Origin: Saccharospirillum sp965652395
GTDB lineage: Bacteria > Pseudomonadota > Gammaproteobacteria > Pseudomonadales > Natronospirillaceae
Length of the DNA: 64,000 nt
Assembly (NCBI GenBank): GCA_965652395.1
Contig: CBFGUW010000005.1
Location: 1 to 64,000 of the forward strand
Reading direction: 5' to 3'
The notes beneath the pieces are model-generated. The model ran no database searches. It had not been told where the DNA came from and saw only the letters and a list, made by a program, of their open reading frames with translations. Position numbers and translations under genes: made by a program. Positions 33,334 through 42,048 of the stretch are shown one piece after another. Position 1 is the first letter of the stretch. Each line of letters starts with the position of its first letter.

Positions 33334-34657
33334 GCAGTTTTGGCTCATCCTGGCCCTCTGTGTGGCGCCTTTGGCGATGGCGGCCAACATCGAAAGCGCG
33401 CGCCTCTGGCCCGCACCGGACAACACCCGTCTGGTGCTCGACCTGAGCGGCCCGGTCAAGCACCGGGTATTCACCCTATCGAACCCGAGCCGGGTGGTGG
33501 TCGATATCGACGGCGCCCGGCTCAACGCCGAGTTAAGCGGTCTGGACCTGACCGATAGCGGCGTATCCCGCATTCGCAGTGGCGTACGCAATGGTAACGA
33601 TGTCCGCATCGTGCTCGATCTTTCCGCCCGTCTGACACCACGCAGTTTCACTCTGCGGCCGAACGAACAATACGGCCACCGCCTGGTTCTGGACCTGGAA
33701 CGCCCACCGGGCCTTGCCATGGAGCCCCAGGAGCGCCAGGTCAACAAGACCGTCAACGACATGTCCAATCAACAGCGTAACATCATTGTCGCGATTGATG
33801 CCGGACACGGCGGGGAAGACCCGGGGGCTATTGGCGGTCGGGGAACTCTTGAAAAGCATGTTGTTTTGGCTATTGCCCGTGAGCTGTACGATCAACTGCG
33901 GGAGGTCAAAGGTTATGAGCCCTTCCTGGTACGCACCGGTGATTACTACGTTTCGCTGCAACGCCGCCGCCAGATCGCACGTGAGAAACACGCGGACCTG
34001 TTCATCTCGATTCACGCCGATGCCTTCACCAGCCCGAGAGCCTCGGGGGCTTCTGTATTCGCGCTGTCTTCACGCGGCGCTACCTCGGCCATGGCCCGTT
34101 ACCTGGCGGATCAGGAAAACGAAGCCGACGTTATTGGCGGGATCAACGGCGTTAGCCTGGAAGATAAGGACGAGGTGCTGAAGTCGGTGTTGGTCGACCT
34201 ATCAATGACCGCCACCCTGCGTTCCAGTCTGGATGTGGGCTCCCTTATCCTCGGTGAAATGAAGCAGGTTGCCAGAATGCACAAGAATACCGTGGAGCAG
34301 GCTGGCTTCGCGGTGTTGAAGTCGCCGGATGTGCCATCCATCCTGGTGGAAACTGGCTTTATCTCGAACCCCACCGAAGAAGCCAACCTGGGCTCCCGGG
34401 CGTACCGGCAGAAGCTTGCTACGGCGATTCGTCAGGGTGTGACAAGCTGGTTTGATCGGAATCCGCCGCCGGGCACCTGGGTGGCTTGGCAGCAGCGCAA
34501 TGCCGGTGAGCTGCGCCGCTATGTGGTGGTGCAGGGTGATACACTCTCGGCCATCGCTTCGCGTAACGGCACTTCGGTATCCCGGCTGCGTGAGGTGAAC
34601 CAGTTGCCGGACAGTTCGATTCGTATTGGTCAGGTGCTGTTGATTCCGGGTGCCTGA
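33323..34657 (+). CDS. amiB: N-acetylmuramoyl-L-alanine amidase AmiB
   Basis: This periplasmic amidase splits septal peptidoglycan during daughter-cell separation. The 444 residues comprise a signal peptide (about 1-20), an AMIN domain (about 22-125), an Amidase_3 domain (about 155-385) and one C-terminal LysM (about 398-442, YVVVQGDTLSAIASRNG). Zinc ligands and catalysis are visible in DAGHGGEDPGA (His), LEKHVVL (Glu), ISIHADA (His) and VETGFISN (Glu). The EnvC/NlpD-gated autoinhibitory helix region is present (EADVIGGINGVSLEDKDEVL). Context with tsaE and mutL fits AmiB. It is followed by repeat copy 2. Confidence 0.95.
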   Translation: MIIRQFWLILALCVAPLAMAANIESARLWPAPDNTRLVLDLSGPVKHRVFTLSNPSRVVVDIDGARLNAELSGLDLTDSGVSRIRSGVRNGNDVRIVLDLSARLTPRSFTLRPNEQYGHRLVLDLERPPGLAMEPQERQVNKTVNDMSNQQRNIIVAIDAGHGGEDPGAIGGRGTLEKHVVLAIARELYDQLREVKGYEPFLVRTGDYYVSLQRRRQIAREKHADLFISIHADAFTSPRASGASVFALSSRGATSAMARYLADQENEADVIGGINGVSLEDKDEVLKSVLVDLSMTATLRSSLDVGSLILGEMKQVARMHKNTVEQAGFAVLKSPDVPSILVETGFISNPTEEANLGSRAYRQKLATAIRQGVTSWFDRNPPPGTWVAWQQRNAGELRRYVVVQGDTLSAIASRNGTSVSRLREVNQLPDSSIRIGQVLLIPGA

Positions 34658-34678
34658 ATCCATGCACATTCTTGCCAG

Positions 34679-34865
34679 CCCCCCGTTCCGAAGTTCGCGG
34701 TAAGGTTGTTGCCGGTGGTCCGCACCCGCTACCAGGTAGGCTCCTCAAGGGTCGGCATTAACCCATCCATGGGGCCTGGACCGCAGCATCCTTGCTGCGG
34801 ACCACCCTTGATGAGCCTACCTGGTATCCGGTGCTTACAGCAGTGGGCGAACTTCGAAACTTAAG
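34679..34865. repeat. Palindromic repeat copy 2
   Basis: Arms at 34722-34752 and 34804-34834 (31 bp each, 3 mismatches) enclose a 51-bp core at 34753-34803. Outer terminal repeats are recognisable: GTTCCGAAGTTCGC at 34685-34698 and GCGAACTTCGAAAC at 34847-34860, similar to the ends of copy 1. It fills the amiB-mutL gap and ends only about 20 bp before the mutL start. Confidence 0.8.
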
Positions 34866-34884
34866 CCACCACCACAGGTTTACT

Positions 34885-36762
34885 ATGCGTCGAATAGAAA
34901 TACTCTCTCCCCGCCTGGCCAACCAGATCGCCGCCGGTGAAGTGGTGGAGCGTCCCGCTTCCGTGATCAAGGAGTTGGTGGAAAACAGCCTCGACTCCGG
35001 TGCCAATCGTATCGATGTGGAGATCGAGCAGGGTGGCGTGAAGTTGATGCGGGTGCGAGACAATGGGTCCGGCATTATCAAGGATGATCTGGCGATGGCT
35101 CTGAGCCGCCATGCGACTTCCAAGATTCATAATTTGGATGAACTGGAAGCTGTCGCCTCGCTTGGTTTTCGCGGTGAAGCGCTGGCTAGTATTGCGTCAG
35201 TATCCCGTTTGGTGCTGACCTCCAAACCGGCCGAGCAATCCGAAGCCTGGCAGGTGAATACGCATGGCAAAGATATGAGTACCGAGCTATTGCCCGCCGC
35301 TCATACAGATGGCACCAGTGTCGAAGTGCGGGATCTGTTTTTCAATACACCGGCACGGCGCAAGTTTTTGCGTACCGAAAAAACCGAATTCAACCACCTG
35401 GAAGAGGTGATCAAGCGTCAGGCGCTGGGTCGGTTCGATGTCTCTTTTAGTCTGCGTCACAACAACCGCACCATCCACTCGCTGCGGGCGGCGACCAGTC
35501 AGGCCGAGCAGGAGCGCCGTGTGGCTCAGCTACTGAGCCCGGATTTCATGCAGAATGCCTTGGTCATCAACGCCGAAGCAGCCGGGCTGCGCCTGACCGG
35601 TTGGGTGGGCCTGCCTACTTTCTCCCGCTCGATGCCGGATATGCAGTACTTTTTCGTCAACGGACGAGTGGTGAAGGATAAGGTCATTGGTCATGCGGTG
35701 AAGCAAGCCTATCGTGATGTGTTGTACCACGGTCGTCATCCCTGCTTTGTGTTGTACTTGAGCCTGGAACCGAGTGGCGTGGATGTGAACGTTCACCCTA
35801 CCAAGCACGAAGTGCGTTTTCGGGATCAGCGATTGGTGCATGATTTCCTGTTCCGCCAACTGCACCGTGCCCTGGCCGATGTTCGTCCGGACAGTCAGCC
35901 CGATCCTGTTGCTCTGGCGCCCCAGCGGCCGCAGGTGTCGGGCCTGGAGGCCGGTGAGTTTGGTGGGCAGCAGCGAATGGATATGTCGCCCGGCTCGTCT
36001 CGGGCTTCGTCGGCTTATCCGCCTGCGGGTCAGACCCGTTCTTCAGGTGATGCCTCGGTGGCCGATCAGATGGCGTTCTATCAGGCTTTGCAGCGCCCCG
36101 CCGAGCCGGGTGCGGCACCGGTCTCCGCCCTGCAGTCGCAGCCCTCTCGGCAGGCGCTGCCGGAAACCGACGACGATGTGCCGCCTTTGGGGTTTGCTGT
36201 TGCCCAGTTGAAGGGCATCTATATTCTCTCGGAAAGTCAGGCTGGGATGATCATTGTCGATATGCACGCCGCTCACGAGCGCATCACCTATGAGCGCATG
36301 AAAGTTCAGTACGATCAGCAGGGCATTCAGGCGCAACCTGTCTTGGTGCCGCAAAAGCTTTCTGTCAGCGAGCGTGAGGCGGATGCTGCAGAGGAGTTCA
36401 GCGCCTTGTTGGACCGCTTTGGGCTGGTGGTCGAGCGCATTGGGCCTGAATCGTTGATTGTCCGTCAGACGCCGGTGTTTTTGCAGCAGGCGGAGATCGA
36501 GCCGTTGGTGCGTTCGGTGCTGGCCGATTTCCTGGAGCACGAAACTTCCGATGCCATCATAGCCCGTCGGGATGAAATTCTCTCCACCATGGCCTGCCAT
36601 GGTTCGGTGAGGGCCAACCGTAAGCTGACCATTCCCGAAATGAATGCCCTGCTGCGCGATATGGAGCGAACTGAGCGCAGTGGTCAGTGCAACCATGGCC
36701 GCCCCACCTGGACACAGCTCAGCCTGGATGAACTTGATAAACTCTTTTTGCGGGGCCGTTGA
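34885..36762 (+). CDS. mutL: DNA mismatch repair protein MutL
   Basis: MutL couples mismatch recognition by MutS to strand incision. The 625-residue protein has the GHKL ATPase domain (SPRLANQIAAGEVVERPASV, DNGSGI, RHATSK, LGFRGEAL, NTPARRKFL) and a transducer domain (FVNGRVVKD, DVNVHPTKHEVRF). A Pro/Gly/Ser-rich linker (about 350-430) precedes the C-terminal dimerisation domain (AVAQLKGIYIL, MIIVDMHAAHERITYE, ACHGSVRANRKL, CNHGRPT). The C-terminal QxHAxxER segment lacks the endonuclease DQHA(X)2E(X)4E motif, as in E. coli MutL. ATG at 34885 is used; the longer frame runs into repeat copy 2. miaA starts directly after the stop. Confidence 0.96.
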   Translation: MRRIEILSPRLANQIAAGEVVERPASVIKELVENSLDSGANRIDVEIEQGGVKLMRVRDNGSGIIKDDLAMALSRHATSKIHNLDELEAVASLGFRGEALASIASVSRLVLTSKPAEQSEAWQVNTHGKDMSTELLPAAHTDGTSVEVRDLFFNTPARRKFLRTEKTEFNHLEEVIKRQALGRFDVSFSLRHNNRTIHSLRAATSQAEQERRVAQLLSPDFMQNALVINAEAAGLRLTGWVGLPTFSRSMPDMQYFFVNGRVVKDKVIGHAVKQAYRDVLYHGRHPCFVLYLSLEPSGVDVNVHPTKHEVRFRDQRLVHDFLFRQLHRALADVRPDSQPDPVALAPQRPQVSGLEAGEFGGQQRMDMSPGSSRASSAYPPAGQTRSSGDASVADQMAFYQALQRPAEPGAAPVSALQSQPSRQALPETDDDVPPLGFAVAQLKGIYILSESQAGMIIVDMHAAHERITYERMKVQYDQQGIQAQPVLVPQKLSVSEREADAAEEFSALLDRFGLVVERIGPESLIVRQTPVFLQQAEIEPLVRSVLADFLEHETSDAIIARRDEILSTMACHGSVRANRKLTIPEMNALLRDMERTERSGQCNHGRPTWTQLSLDELDKLFLRGR

Positions 36763-37734
36763 GTGAGCGCTGACAAACCCCTGGCCCTGTTTTTGATGGG
36801 GCCGACGGCCGCAGGCAAAACGGACCTGGCTTTGGAATTGGTGGAGCGGGGCGGCTGTGAAATAGTCAGTGTCGATTCCGCCCAGGTTTATCGGGGCATG
36901 GATATCGGCACCGCCAAACCGGATGCGGAGACACTGGCCCGGGCTCCTCACCATCTGATCGATATCCGCGACCCGGCCGAATCCTATTCAGCGGCCGATT
37001 TTCGCAATGACGCCCTGGCGGTTATGGAGCGCATTACGGCCGACGGCAAAGTGCCGTTGCTGACCGGTGGCACCATGCTGTATTTCAAAGCGCTGGTGGA
37101 GCCACTGGCCGACATGCCGCCTGCGGATGTATCCGTGCGGGAAGCGCTGCAGCGGGAGTTGGATGACGGCGGGCTTCAGTCGCTGTTGGACGAGTTGAAG
37201 GCGGTGGACCCGGCGGCTTGGAATAAAATCGACCGAGACAATCCGCAGCGGGTGCTGAGGGCGCTGGAGGTGTTTCGAGTCTCCGGTCGACCTATTTCGG
37301 CCTATTGGGCGGAATCCGTCAACGATGGGCGGGGGCGACTGGCTGAATCGGCCATTGAGACGTTTCCGTGGCGCCTGGTCCAGCTCGCGGTCATACCTGA
37401 TGATCGTGCTGTTTTGCATGACCGAATCGCCAGGCGGTTCCATTGGATGTTGGACCAGGGCTTTGAAAAAGAAGTACAGGCCCTATATCAGCGTGGCGAC
37501 CTGCACGTGGACCTGCCATCCATCCGCGCGGTCGGTTACCGACAGATGTGGCACTATCTGGAAGGCGAGGTTGACTACGACCGTATGGTGGAGACTGGGA
37601 TTATCGCCACCCGGCAACTCGCTAAACGGCAGCTCACCTGGCTGCGCGGTTGGCCACAACTTGAACAACTGGCACCGGACCGTGACGATATCCTCACTTT
37701 GGCGTGGAAAAAGTTGCGTAAAGCGGGTTTTTAA
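36763..37734 (+). CDS. miaA: tRNA dimethylallyltransferase
   Basis: MiaA transfers dimethylallyl to A37 of tRNAs reading UNN codons, including the tRNA-Leu(CAA) of this window. The 323-residue protein has the P-loop GPTAAGKTDLA, SVDSAQVYRGMDIGTAKP, HLIDIRDPAESYSA, LTGGTMLYFKAL and RAVGYRQMW. The start is GTG at 36763, immediately after the mutL TGA. An atypical 308-bp leader separates it from hfq. Confidence 0.96.
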   Translation: MSADKPLALFLMGPTAAGKTDLALELVERGGCEIVSVDSAQVYRGMDIGTAKPDAETLARAPHHLIDIRDPAESYSAADFRNDALAVMERITADGKVPLLTGGTMLYFKALVEPLADMPPADVSVREALQRELDDGGLQSLLDELKAVDPAAWNKIDRDNPQRVLRALEVFRVSGRPISAYWAESVNDGRGRLAESAIETFPWRLVQLAVIPDDRAVLHDRIARRFHWMLDQGFEKEVQALYQRGDLHVDLPSIRAVGYRQMWHYLEGEVDYDRMVETGIIATRQLAKRQLTWLRGWPQLEQLAPDRDDILTLAWKKLRKAGF

Positions 37735-38042
37735 TAAAGAACAGGCATCCACAACCCATCGATTTTCGCCTACAATTCACAAAACGGGGGTCAGTGACCT
37801 CCACCGATTTTCGTGGTTGCAAGGTCTGCCAGACTTTTTGTTGCTCAAACACGCCCAAAGGCGCGAATGGCGACGCTGGCGCAAATCACGGCGGATACCA
37901 TCCCGTGTCGAACTGTATGGCCCCTCTTCTTGTACTTGAGAGAGCCGGGTTCGGCCATTACCGGGCGAGGGGAGCATTTACAGAGCCGGGTCGATGGTAT
38001 CGCTCAAACGATTACTATAATCCTTCATTAAAGGAGTCCGAT
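37735..38042 (+). promoter_or_regulatory. hfq upstream region with nested inverted repeats and promoter
   Basis: No convincing gene lies here. GATACCATC (37894-37902) and GATGGTATC (37993-38001) are perfect complements about 90 nt apart. CCCCTC (37921-37926) and GAGGGG (37967-37972) nest inside. A perfect TATAAT is at 38016-38021 with only a poor -35. AAGGAG (38031-38036) serves hfq. The region could be a structured leader in transcripts coming from miaA, or an unrecognised small RNA. Confidence 0.5.
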
Positions 38043-38285
38043 ATGTCAAAAGGGCACTCGTTACAAGACCCTTTCCTGAACGCACTGCGCAAAGAGCGCA
38101 TCCCTGTGTCTATCTTCCTGGTCAACGGTATCAAGTTGCAGGGACAGATTGAGAGTTTTGATCAGTTCGTCATCTTGCTGAAAAACACCGTCAGCCAGAT
38201 GGTGTATAAACATGCCATCTCGACGGTGGTTCCGGCGCGAAACGTTAAGATTCCGCACGAAGGCGAAGAGGCCACCACTGAATAA
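38043..38285 (+). CDS. hfq: RNA chaperone Hfq
   Basis: Hfq forms hexameric rings that pair small RNAs with mRNAs. The 80-residue product has the Sm1 motif (SLQDPFLNALRKERIPVSIFLVNGIKLQGQIESFDQFVILL) and Sm2 (the YKHAIST segment). The short acidic tail HEGEEATTE is much shorter than that of E. coli Hfq. AAGGAG precedes ATG 38043. It follows miaA and precedes hflX, the usual order. A GC-rich hairpin overlaps its stop codon. Confidence 0.98.
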   Translation: MSKGHSLQDPFLNALRKERIPVSIFLVNGIKLQGQIESFDQFVILLKNTVSQMVYKHAISTVVPARNVKIPHEGEEATTE

Positions 38286-38293
38286 GGTGGTGG
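38272..38293 (+). terminator. Hairpin overlapping the hfq stop codon
   Basis: CCACCAC (38272-38278) pairs with GTGGTGG (38287-38293) around an 8-nt loop that contains the stop codon. There is no T-run, so partial attenuation between hfq and hflX or mRNA stabilisation is more likely than full termination. Confidence 0.4.
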
Positions 38294-38345
38294 TTCCGGG
38301 TCCTGCGCCGGGCGGATCGTCATAGACCGGCATCGGAGAAATTGA

Positions 38346-39659
38346 TTGTTTTTTGAACGCGTAGAAGGCGGGGACCGTGCGGTATTGGTCCACGTCGAGT
38401 TTCCCGAGTCTGATAATCGGGAAGACCCTCAGGAGTTCGAGGAACTGGTGGTATCGGCCGGAGGCGATCCGGCCGTTTTCATTGGTGGTTCCCGTTCCAC
38501 TCCCCATCCCAAGTATTTTGTTGGTCCTGGCAAGCTTGATGAAATCAAGGCGGCGGTGAAATCCGTCGATGCCGAGATCGTGTTGTTTAACCACACCCTG
38601 TCCCCCTCGCAAGAGCGGAATATCGAGCGGTATGTCGAGTGCCGGGTTTTGGACCGCACCGGTCTTATCCTCGACATTTTCGCGCAGCGTGCCCGGACTC
38701 ACGAAGGTAAGTTGCAGGTCGAGCTGGCACAGCTTCAGTATCAGAGCACCCGTTTGGTACGGGGCTGGACTCACCTAGAGCGGCAAAAAGGCGGTATCGG
38801 TCTGCGGGGGCCGGGTGAAACCCAGCTCGAAACCGACCGTCGCCTGTTGCAGGCTCGCATCACCAGCATTCATCGCCGTCTTGAAAAGGTGGAACGCCAG
38901 CGAAACCAGGGACGCCGGGCCCGCAGCCGGTCCGATACGCCGACGGTATCTCTGGTGGGCTATACCAATGCCGGGAAGTCCACACTGTTTAACGCTCTGA
39001 CCCAATCCGAGGTCTATGCGGCCGACCAGCTGTTCGCGACGCTGGATCCTACCCTGCGGCGGCTCAGCATTCCCGATATGGGCGACATTGTTCTGGCCGA
39101 TACGGTTGGATTTATCCGTCATTTGCCCCATAAACTGGTCCAGGCGTTCAAGGCAACCTTGCAGGAGACCGCCGAAGCGGATTTACTGCTGCATGTGATC
39201 GATTCAGCCGATGAAAACCGTATAGAAAACAAAGAACAGGTTGAAAGTGTGCTGGAAGAGATCGGCTCGCTGGATATTCCCCGCCTGGAAGTGTTCAACA
39301 AGATCGATTTGCTGGACAATTTCGAACCGACCATCGAACGCGATGATCAGGGACGGCCAGAGCGTGTATGGGTTTCCGCGCGTTCGGGTGCCGGCTTGGC
39401 ACTGATTCAACAGGCCATCGCCGAGTTGTTGGGCGATGATGTCGTGGCCCGGCAATTGTCGTTAAAGCCATCCGAGTCGGCTTTGCGTGCAGCGCTCTAC
39501 CAGTACAATGCGGTGCTGGGCGAAGATTACGATCAGTCGGGGAATCTATTGCTGGACGTCCGAATCCAGAAGAAAGACCTGAAACAACTGATCAAAAAGA
39601 ACGGCCTTTCCCTTGAGCGATTCGGGGTGGCCGATAAAAAAGAGTTTTTCGAGCATTGA
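38346..39659 (+). CDS. hflX: GTPase HflX
   Basis: HflX is a ribosome-associated GTPase that splits stalled 70S ribosomes after stress. The 437 residues carry the N-terminal HflX domain, GIGLRGPGETQLETDRR, a coiled-coil, and a G domain with G1 GYTNAGKSTLFNAL, G3 DTVGFI, G4 NKID and a G5 SARSG. Translation appears to begin at TTG 38346 (GGAG 8 bp upstream), which aligns with the start of E. coli HflX (MF-R...G..AVLVH); no ATG is available upstream. hflK follows. Confidence 0.95.
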   Translation: MFFERVEGGDRAVLVHVEFPESDNREDPQEFEELVVSAGGDPAVFIGGSRSTPHPKYFVGPGKLDEIKAAVKSVDAEIVLFNHTLSPSQERNIERYVECRVLDRTGLILDIFAQRARTHEGKLQVELAQLQYQSTRLVRGWTHLERQKGGIGLRGPGETQLETDRRLLQARITSIHRRLEKVERQRNQGRRARSRSDTPTVSLVGYTNAGKSTLFNALTQSEVYAADQLFATLDPTLRRLSIPDMGDIVLADTVGFIRHLPHKLVQAFKATLQETAEADLLLHVIDSADENRIENKEQVESVLEEIGSLDIPRLEVFNKIDLLDNFEPTIERDDQGRPERVWVSARSGAGLALIQQAIAELLGDDVVARQLSLKPSESALRAALYQYNAVLGEDYDQSGNLLLDVRIQKKDLKQLIKKNGLSLERFGVADKKEFFEH

Positions 39660-39715
39660 TACCCTGACGGGAATCAAGGCACGATGCATCATCCTTTTGA
39701 GAAATGGAGATGACC

Positions 39716-40906
39716 ATGGCGTGGAACGAACCACCAAATGGCAATAATAACGATCAGGACCCTTGGGGTAATCGCGGTCGCCGAGGCGGCAAGAATGATG
39801 GGCCTCCGGACCTGGATGAAATCTTCAAACAGTTCAACGACAAGCTGAACAAATGGCTTGGTGGTGGCAAAAAAGGCAGTGGCGGCTCTGGTTCCGGTGG
39901 TTCCAGCGGCGGTCTGGGAGCCATTTTCGGCATCCTGGTGGTGCTGTTGGTGGTCTATGCCGTGTACGACTCTATCTACACCGTCGATGAATCGGAACGG
40001 GCGGTCGTGCTGCGGTTGGGTAAATTCCACGCCCTGGAAGCGCCGGGTCTACACTTCAAAATACCCTTTATCGATGCAATCGAGCAGAAAGTAAACGTCA
40101 CCGAAGTGCGCAATTATCGTCACCAGTCCAGCATGCTGACCGGCGATGAAAACATCGTCTCGATTTCCATGTCGGTGGAATATCGCGCCGTCGACGCCAG
40201 AGCCTTTGCTCTGAATGTTCAGCAGCCCGAGACGTCCATGGCCAATGCGGCTGAATCGGCATTGCGCCATGTGATTGGCAGTGCCACCCTGGAGCAAGCT
40301 CTGACGGTGGGTCGTGATCAGATCCAGGCGGCAGTTAAAGAGCGCCTGCAGCAGTATTTGAACTCCTACAACGTAGGTATCGAACTGGCTCAGCTGAACA
40401 TCAACGATACGTCACCGCCAAATGAAGTGCAGGATGCTTTCGACGACGTGATCAAGGCCCGCGAAGACGAGCAACGTCTGATCAACGAAGCCCAGGCCTA
40501 TGCGAACCAGATTCTGCCGGTGGCGGAAGGCCAGGCGCGGCGTCAGTTGGAAGAGGCCCAGGCCTACAAGGAAGAAGTGATCGCCCGGTCTACCGGTGAA
40601 GCCAGTCGCTTCAGCAATATTCTGTCTGCCTACAACGAAGCCCCTGAAGTCACGCGTCAGCGCATGTACCTGGAGACGGTTTCCAAGATCTACAGCGGAA
40701 ACAACAAGGTTCTGGTGGATGTCGAAAACGGCAACAACATGATGTATCTGCCTCTGGATCAATTGCGTCGCAATGCAACCTCCGGCGGCCGTGCCAGTGG
40801 CGGCGGCAGCGGCGGTGTCGACATTAATAACCTGAGCGACAGCGAAGTCCGCAATCTGACCGATCAGATATTGCGCGAATTCAACCGTCGCAACGGCACT
40901 AACTGA
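39716..40906 (+). CDS. hflK: FtsH-modulating SPFH protein HflK
   Basis: HflK and HflC form a large membrane cage around FtsH and regulate its proteolysis. The 396-residue protein has a Gly/Asn-rich cytoplasmic start (MAWNEPPNGNN, GPPDLDEIFKQFNDKLNKWLGGG), one TM helix (about 65-90) and a band-7/SPFH domain (YTVDESERAVVLRLGKF). The long periplasmic helical region (ANQILPVAEGQARRQLEEAQ) and the C-terminal tail VDINNLSDSEVRN follow. ATG 39716 is preferred to ATG 39704 because GGAGA precedes it and homologues begin MAWN. hflC follows by 12 bp. Confidence 0.95.
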   Translation: MAWNEPPNGNNNDQDPWGNRGRRGGKNDGPPDLDEIFKQFNDKLNKWLGGGKKGSGGSGSGGSSGGLGAIFGILVVLLVVYAVYDSIYTVDESERAVVLRLGKFHALEAPGLHFKIPFIDAIEQKVNVTEVRNYRHQSSMLTGDENIVSISMSVEYRAVDARAFALNVQQPETSMANAAESALRHVIGSATLEQALTVGRDQIQAAVKERLQQYLNSYNVGIELAQLNINDTSPPNEVQDAFDDVIKAREDEQRLINEAQAYANQILPVAEGQARRQLEEAQAYKEEVIARSTGEASRFSNILSAYNEAPEVTRQRMYLETVSKIYSGNNKVLVDVENGNNMMYLPLDQLRRNATSGGRASGGGSGGVDINNLSDSEVRNLTDQILREFNRRNGTN

Positions 40907-40918
40907 GGGAGATGAACC

Positions 40919-41863
40919 ATGAGTAATCGAAATATTGTGATTCTGGTCGTCCTGGCCCTCATCGTCTTTCTGGGTTTGCAAAGTGTTTATGTTGTGACCG
41001 AGAAAGAGCGTGCGATCAAACTTCGGTTTGGTGAAGTCGTGGTGGACAACGTGCCGGTGGGGCTCAACTTCAAAGTGCCGTTCATCGAGGAAGTGCGCAA
41101 GTTCGATGGCCGTATCATCACGTTGGACAGTGATTCCGAACGCTTCATCACCAGCGAGCAAAAAGGCCTTGAAGTGGATGCCTACATTCAATGGCGCATT
41201 GCGGATACCCGTGATTTCTACACGGCGACCAGCGGTGGCGACATGTTCCGGGCAAACTCCATTTTGGAAAGCCGCGTCAACTCGGGTCTGCGTGATGCCT
41301 TCGGTCTGCGGACGCTGCGGGAAGTGGTCTCCGGCCGATCCAAGGACGAGCCGTTATCCACGGGCGGCCGCATCGAAGACGAAGGTGAGCGTGACCGCCT
41401 GATGCGCGAAGTGACCAGCAAAATTAACCAGTTCGCCCAGGCGGGACTGGGGATTGAAGTGGTCGACATCCGCGTCAAAGCAATTGACCTGCCTCGTGAA
41501 GTGTCCCAGGAAGTATTCAGCCGGATGCGCTCCGAGCGTGAGCAGGAAGCCCGCCGCTTCCGTTCCAACGGTGAGAAACTGGCTGAGGAAATCCGTGCAT
41601 CGGCCGACCGCCAGCGCACCGTTATCCTGGCCGAAGCCTTCCGTGAAGCCGAAGAGCTGCGCGGTGAGGGGGATGCGGAAGCCACTCGCATCTACTCGGA
41701 GGCATACTCCCAGGATGAAGAGTTCTACTCCTTCTACCGCAGCCTCATTGCTTATGAGGACAGCTTCAACGACGGCAGTGACATCCTGCTGTTGGAGCCG
41801 GGCAGCGACTTCTTCAAGTACCTGCGTTCCCAGGACGGAGTCTCGCAACCGAGTGCCCAGTAA
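40919..41863 (+). CDS. hflC: FtsH-modulating SPFH protein HflC
   Basis: The 314-residue partner of HflK. An N-terminal TM helix (about 5-22) is followed by the SPFH domain (YVVTEKERAIKLRFGEVV, FKVPFIEEVRKFDGRIITLD, KGLEVDAYIQWRI, DLPREVSQEVFSRM). The C-terminal helices typical of HflC end with FFKYLRSQ. It is the last gene of the cluster before a strong terminator. Confidence 0.96.
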   Translation: MSNRNIVILVVLALIVFLGLQSVYVVTEKERAIKLRFGEVVVDNVPVGLNFKVPFIEEVRKFDGRIITLDSDSERFITSEQKGLEVDAYIQWRIADTRDFYTATSGGDMFRANSILESRVNSGLRDAFGLRTLREVVSGRSKDEPLSTGGRIEDEGERDRLMREVTSKINQFAQAGLGIEVVDIRVKAIDLPREVSQEVFSRMRSEREQEARRFRSNGEKLAEEIRASADRQRTVILAEAFREAEELRGEGDAEATRIYSEAYSQDEEFYSFYRSLIAYEDSFNDGSDILLLEPGSDFFKYLRSQDGVSQPSAQ

Positions 41864-41916
41864 GAGAAAGTGAAAAAAACTGTTGGGGGCAAGGCCCCTC
41901 CAGTGTAGAATTGGTT

Positions 41917-41942
41917 AACCGGGCCTGACGCCCGGTTTTTTT
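41917..41942 (+). terminator. Terminator after hflC
   Basis: AACCGGGC (41917-41924) pairs with GCCCGGTT (41930-41937) around CTGAC, and T residues continue to 41942. It is well placed 54 bp after hflC. Confidence 0.85.
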
Positions 41943-42048
41943 ATGCCCAAAATCGGCGCCTTTGCCGGTGATGAGCCTTCGTGGACCGCTCTACGACGGG
42001 CTTTTGGAGCGAAACCCATTTGTTTTTACCATGGGAAAGTCATCTGGC

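Noticed and set aside
34681..34884. N-terminal extension of mutL from an upstream in-frame ATG at 34792
   Set aside because: The extra 31 residues are encoded by palindromic repeat copy 2 and do not resemble MutL; ATG 34885 matches the family start.
37861..38010. 5S rRNA-like segment upstream of hfq (CATCCCG...CGAACT, CGATGGTA)
   Set aside because: The motifs occur in 5S order, but the spacing is far too large and the closing helix is absent; there are no neighbouring rRNA genes.
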